Positions 50,136 through 52,682 of a DNA stretch of 52,682 nucleotides are shown one piece after another. Position 1 is the stretch's first letter; every line of letters begins with the position of its first letter. The stretch lies in NCBI RefSeq assembly GCF_000280905.1, contig NZ_ALAP01000077.1, positions 1-52,682 of the forward strand, given 5' to 3'. Under the pieces are notes generated by a model that did not search any database, was not told where the DNA came from, and saw only the letters and a list, made by a program, of their open reading frames with translations. A program made the translations under genes and the position numbers. The stretch comes from Streptomyces sp. AA1529 (GTDB lineage: Bacteria > Actinomycetota > Actinomycetes > Streptomycetales > Streptomycetaceae).

Positions 50136-51107
50136 ATGCCCCACAGCTTCGATCTGGTCGTGCTCGGCGACGCCAACCCCGATGTGGTCGTCGGACCGCT
50201 GTCGGGCCCGCTCGCCTTCGGACAGCGGGAGCAACTCGTCGGCTCCGGCACCCTCACCCTCGGCGGCTCGGCCGCGATCACGGCCTGCGGCGCGGCCCGG
50301 CTGGGGCTGTCGGTCGCACTCGCCGGACGCGTCGGCGACGACGCGGCAGGCCGGTTCGTCCGCGAGGCGCTCACCGAGCGCGGGGTCGACACCTCGGCGC
50401 TCCGCACCGACCCGGAACTCCCCACCCCGCTGACCGTGGCCGTCACCGGGAGCGGCGACTCCGGGGCCGACCGGGCCATCCTCACCAGCCCGGGAGTTCT
50501 CGCGGCCACCGGCAGCCGGGACATACCGCCCGGACTGCTGACCGCCGCCCGGCACGTCCACGCCGCCTCCTACTTCCTGCTGCCGCAGCTGGCGCCCGCG
50601 CTGCCCGCACTGCTGCGCACCGCCCGCCGCCACGGAGCCACCACCTCGCTGGACACCAACGACGACCCGGCCGGCCGCTGGGACCCCGAGGGGCTGGCCG
50701 CACTGCTCCCCGTCACGGACTTCCTGCTGCCCAACGCGGCGGAGGCCGTCGCGCTCGCCGGACCGGGCAGCGGCGGCTCGCCCGCTGCCGCAGCCGCGCT
50801 GCTGGCCGCGCGGGGGCCGGTGACCGTCGTCAAGAACGGCGCCGAGGGCGCCCTCGCCCACGACGGGCACACCCCGGTGCAGGTCCGCGGCGTCCCCGTC
50901 ACCCCGCGCGACACCGTCGGCGCGGGCGACAGCTTCGACGCCGGGTTCATCGCCGCCCACCTCGCCGGGCTGCCGCTCGCCGCCGCGCTGGAACTGGCCG
51001 CCGCCTGCGGCGCCCTGTCGACCCGGGCCCACGGCGGCACCCCGTCCCAACCCACCTGGCAGGAAGCCGCCGACCACGCGGCCGCTCCCGCCGCCACGAC
51101 CGACTGA
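50136..51107 (+). CDS. PfkB-family carbohydrate kinase
   Basis: 323 aa from ATG 50136 (ggaagga ahead). The N-terminal family region is LTLGGSAAITACGAARLGLSVALAGRVGDDAAG. The C-terminal catalytic signature is DTVGAGDSFDAGFIAAHL, with the anion hole GAGD and catalytic Asp. Ribokinase fold, cytoplasmic. In this operon it would phosphorylate the hexose, galactosamine or tagatose-type sugar released by the GH4 enzyme; the substrate is inferred. The GH4 gene follows after 9 bases. Confidence 0.9.
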   Translation: MPHSFDLVVLGDANPDVVVGPLSGPLAFGQREQLVGSGTLTLGGSAAITACGAARLGLSVALAGRVGDDAAGRFVREALTERGVDTSALRTDPELPTPLTVAVTGSGDSGADRAILTSPGVLAATGSRDIPPGLLTAARHVHAASYFLLPQLAPALPALLRTARRHGATTSLDTNDDPAGRWDPEGLAALLPVTDFLLPNAAEAVALAGPGSGGSPAAAAALLAARGPVTVVKNGAEGALAHDGHTPVQVRGVPVTPRDTVGAGDSFDAGFIAAHLAGLPLAAALELAAACGALSTRAHGGTPSQPTWQEAADHAAAPAATTD

Positions 51108-51116
51108 GAGAGCAAC

Positions 51117-52436
51117 ATGACCACCAGCACCGCCCCCGCTGTCACCTTCGTCGGCGCCGGAAGCGTCGTCTTCACCCAAGGGCTGCTCAGCGACCTGTTC
51201 GCGTTCCCCGAACTGCGGCACGCCCGTATCGCCCTGCACGACATCGACCCCGAACGGCTGGCGACGGCCGAGGCCGCCGCCCGGCAGATCGCGGCGGCAC
51301 ACGGCGCCACCCCGCACATCACCGCGCACACCGACCGGCGTGCCGCGCTCACCGGCGCCGACTTCGTCATCAACAGCGTCCAGGTGGGCATGGGCGAGGC
51401 CACCCGTACCGACTTCGAGGTGCCCGCCCGGTTCGGCGTACGCCAGACCATCGGCGACACGCTCGGCATCGGCGGCATCTTCCGGGGGTTGCGCACCTTC
51501 CCCCTGCTCAGGTCGCTGGGCGCGGACATCGCCGAGATCTGCCCCGACGCATGGCTGCTGAACTACACCAATCCGATGGCCATGAACGTGCAGTACCTCG
51601 CCCAGGCCACCGGCCTCACGCGGGTGGTGGGGCTGTGCCACTCGGTCCACTGGACCATGCACGGACTCGCCGAACTCGTCGGTGTGCCCTACGAGGACGT
51701 CACCTACCGCGCCGCCGGTGTCAACCATCAGGCGTGGGTGCTGGAGTTCCGGCACGGCGGCACGGATCTGTACCCCCGGCTCGACGCGCTGATCGAGCGC
51801 GACCCGCAGTTGCGCCGCCGTACCCGCGTCGACATGTACCGCAGACTGGGCTACTACCCGACCGAGACCAGCGAGCACTCGGCCGAGTACGTGCCCTGGT
51901 ACCTGCACCACGACAGCGAGATCGCCCGCTTGCGGCTGCCGATCGGCGCCTATCTGGACATCGTCGCGGAGAACGTCGCCGAATACGAGAGCACCCGGGA
52001 CGCGCTGGCCGCCGGGCGTGCCCTGGAGGCCGAGGGGACGATGGAGTACGCGCCGCAGATCATCCACAGCATCGTCACCGGCACGCCCCGTACCGTCTAC
52101 GGAAACGTCCCCAACCGCGGGCTGATCGGCAATCTGCCGTCCGAGGGCGTGGTGGAAGTGCCCTGCCTGGTGGACGGATCCGGTGTCCGCCCCACCCGGA
52201 ACGGCCCACTGCCCGCCCAGCTGGCCGCTCTCAACCGCACCTATCTCAGCACCACCGACCTGGTGGTGCGTGCGGCGCTGGAGGACGCGCCGGTCCGTGT
52301 CCGCCAGGCGGCCATGACCGACCCGGCCACGGCCGCGGCGCTGCCGCCGGAGCGGATCTGGGAACTGTGCGACGCCATGGTGGAAGCGCACGGCGACCGC
52401 CTCCAGCCGGGGCTGCGGAAGCCGCTGGGAAGCTGA
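51117..52436 (+). CDS. GH4 NAD+/Mn2+-dependent α-glycosidase, MelA-like
   Basis: 439 aa. The N-terminal Rossmann domain is VTFVGAGSVVFTQGLLSDL (NAD+ binding), then LHDIDPERL. Mn2+ ligands Cys174 (VGLCHSVHW, with His175) and His204 (AAGVNHQAW) are present, and the LLNYTNPMAM segment matches the family. The CHS form is that of α-galactosidase (MelA) relatives rather than 6-phospho-glucosidases. GH4 enzymes cleave by an oxidation-elimination route and act in the cytoplasm, so this would finish breakdown of an imported α-galactosidic or α-galactosaminidic oligosaccharide. Confidence 0.92.
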   Translation: MTTSTAPAVTFVGAGSVVFTQGLLSDLFAFPELRHARIALHDIDPERLATAEAAARQIAAAHGATPHITAHTDRRAALTGADFVINSVQVGMGEATRTDFEVPARFGVRQTIGDTLGIGGIFRGLRTFPLLRSLGADIAEICPDAWLLNYTNPMAMNVQYLAQATGLTRVVGLCHSVHWTMHGLAELVGVPYEDVTYRAAGVNHQAWVLEFRHGGTDLYPRLDALIERDPQLRRRTRVDMYRRLGYYPTETSEHSAEYVPWYLHHDSEIARLRLPIGAYLDIVAENVAEYESTRDALAAGRALEAEGTMEYAPQIIHSIVTGTPRTVYGNVPNRGLIGNLPSEGVVEVPCLVDGSGVRPTRNGPLPAQLAALNRTYLSTTDLVVRAALEDAPVRVRQAAMTDPATAAALPPERIWELCDAMVEAHGDRLQPGLRKPLGS

Positions 52437-52488
52437 CCGCCCTCCGGGGGCCGGACCGGCACGTTCTTCCGGGACGGGGCGCCCGCTC

Positions 52489-52520
52489 CCGGCACCCCCG
52501 GCCCGTCCGGGTGTCGCCGG
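52489..52520. terminator. Imperfect hairpin after the GH4 gene
   Basis: ccggcacccccgg can pair with ccgggtgtcgccgg allowing a bulge and one mismatch, with a 5-base loop. It lies between the convergent GH4 gene and the partial gene at the right edge. Confidence 0.4.
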
Positions 52521-52541
52521 GCGGCGCGTACGCCGTCCGGA

Positions 52542-52682
52542 TCAGCGCTGCCCGTACCGCTGGGCCGCTTCCCCCAGGGTGCGCAGCTGCTGCTCGGGCT
52601 GGGAGATGAGGGTGCCGAGCCCGAGCTCGCCCGCACCGCCGGCGGCCGGGGCCGGGGCGGCGCGCGCGCGCGTCGCGTCGCG
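52542..52682 (-). CDS. C-terminal part of an unidentified protein (5' end outside the window)
   Basis: The frame is open from the right edge to TGA (52544-52542). The visible end reads GAGELGLGTLISQPEQQLRT, then LGEAAQRYGQR, behind an Ala/Pro/Arg-rich stretch. About 46 codons are visible. Codon bias fits a real gene. No family can be named from this piece. Confidence 0.5.
   Translation of the reverse strand, partial: RDATRARAAPAPAAGGAGELGLGTLISQPEQQLRTLGEAAQRYGQR

Overview
The window is very GC-rich with strong third-position G/C bias. It carries genes typical of streptomycetes: a conservon-type sensor, a multidomain SpoIIE phosphatase, cebR-cebEFG-bglC, a blaL/blaA/blaB-type β-lactamase locus, a HelD ATPase, DUF5996 and DUF6126 proteins, and many GTG starts. 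I read it as a chromosomal segment of a Streptomyces or close relative. No tRNA, rRNA, insertion sequence, phage gene or CRISPR array was seen.

Layout. 1-5.5 kb: a sensor-like ATPase (cut by the window edge) divergent from a CitA-sensor/PAS/GAF/SpoIIE/HATPase protein, then DUF6126 and an XRE-cupin regulator with a 31-bp palindrome at its promoter. 5.6-8.1 kb: a Tat-exported GH64 β-1,3-glucanase behind a possible coupled 61-aa ORF, convergent with a ComB-like phosphatase. 8.4-19.6 kb: a phenazine cluster. Two methyltransferases read left and phzB-phzD-phzE-phzF-phzG reads right; beyond them lie a secreted serine hydrolase and a DHA2 exporter. 19.8-27 kb: a PI-PLC-like enzyme, then the cellobiose system bglC-cebG-cebF-cebE with divergent cebR and two CebR boxes. 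27-37 kb: mixed housekeeping or accessory genes (DUF5996, DUF1059, spermidine-synthase-like, SGNH hydrolase, MDR oxidoreductase, CDF metal exporter, GNAT, MFS, methyltransferase). 37-42.4 kb: HelD with a structured leader, a Crp/Fnr regulator divergent from a YciI protein, and an AGCS symporter. 42.4-45.4 kb: class A β-lactamase divergent from a LysR regulator and a BlaB-like serine protein. 45.6-52.4 kb: a GH114 endo-α-1,4-polygalactosaminidase, a CUT1 ABC importer, a PfkB kinase and a GH4 glycosidase. The window ends inside an unidentified gene on the minus strand.

How the parts work together. PhzE makes aminodeoxyisochorismate, PhzD hydrolyses it, PhzF isomerises the product, PhzB assists condensation and PhzG oxidises the tricycle. 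The two methyltransferases probably tailor the resulting phenazine carboxylate. phzC and phzA are absent here. phzD contains the only in-frame TTA codon I found in the window, which suggests bldA control. The 45.6-52.4 kb genes form a plausible route to degrade, import and metabolise an α-1,4-linked galactosamine/galactose polymer such as fungal galactosaminogalactan. This is the best candidate here for an undescribed system.

Family assignments rest on reading motifs and remembered family features. No database search was run.
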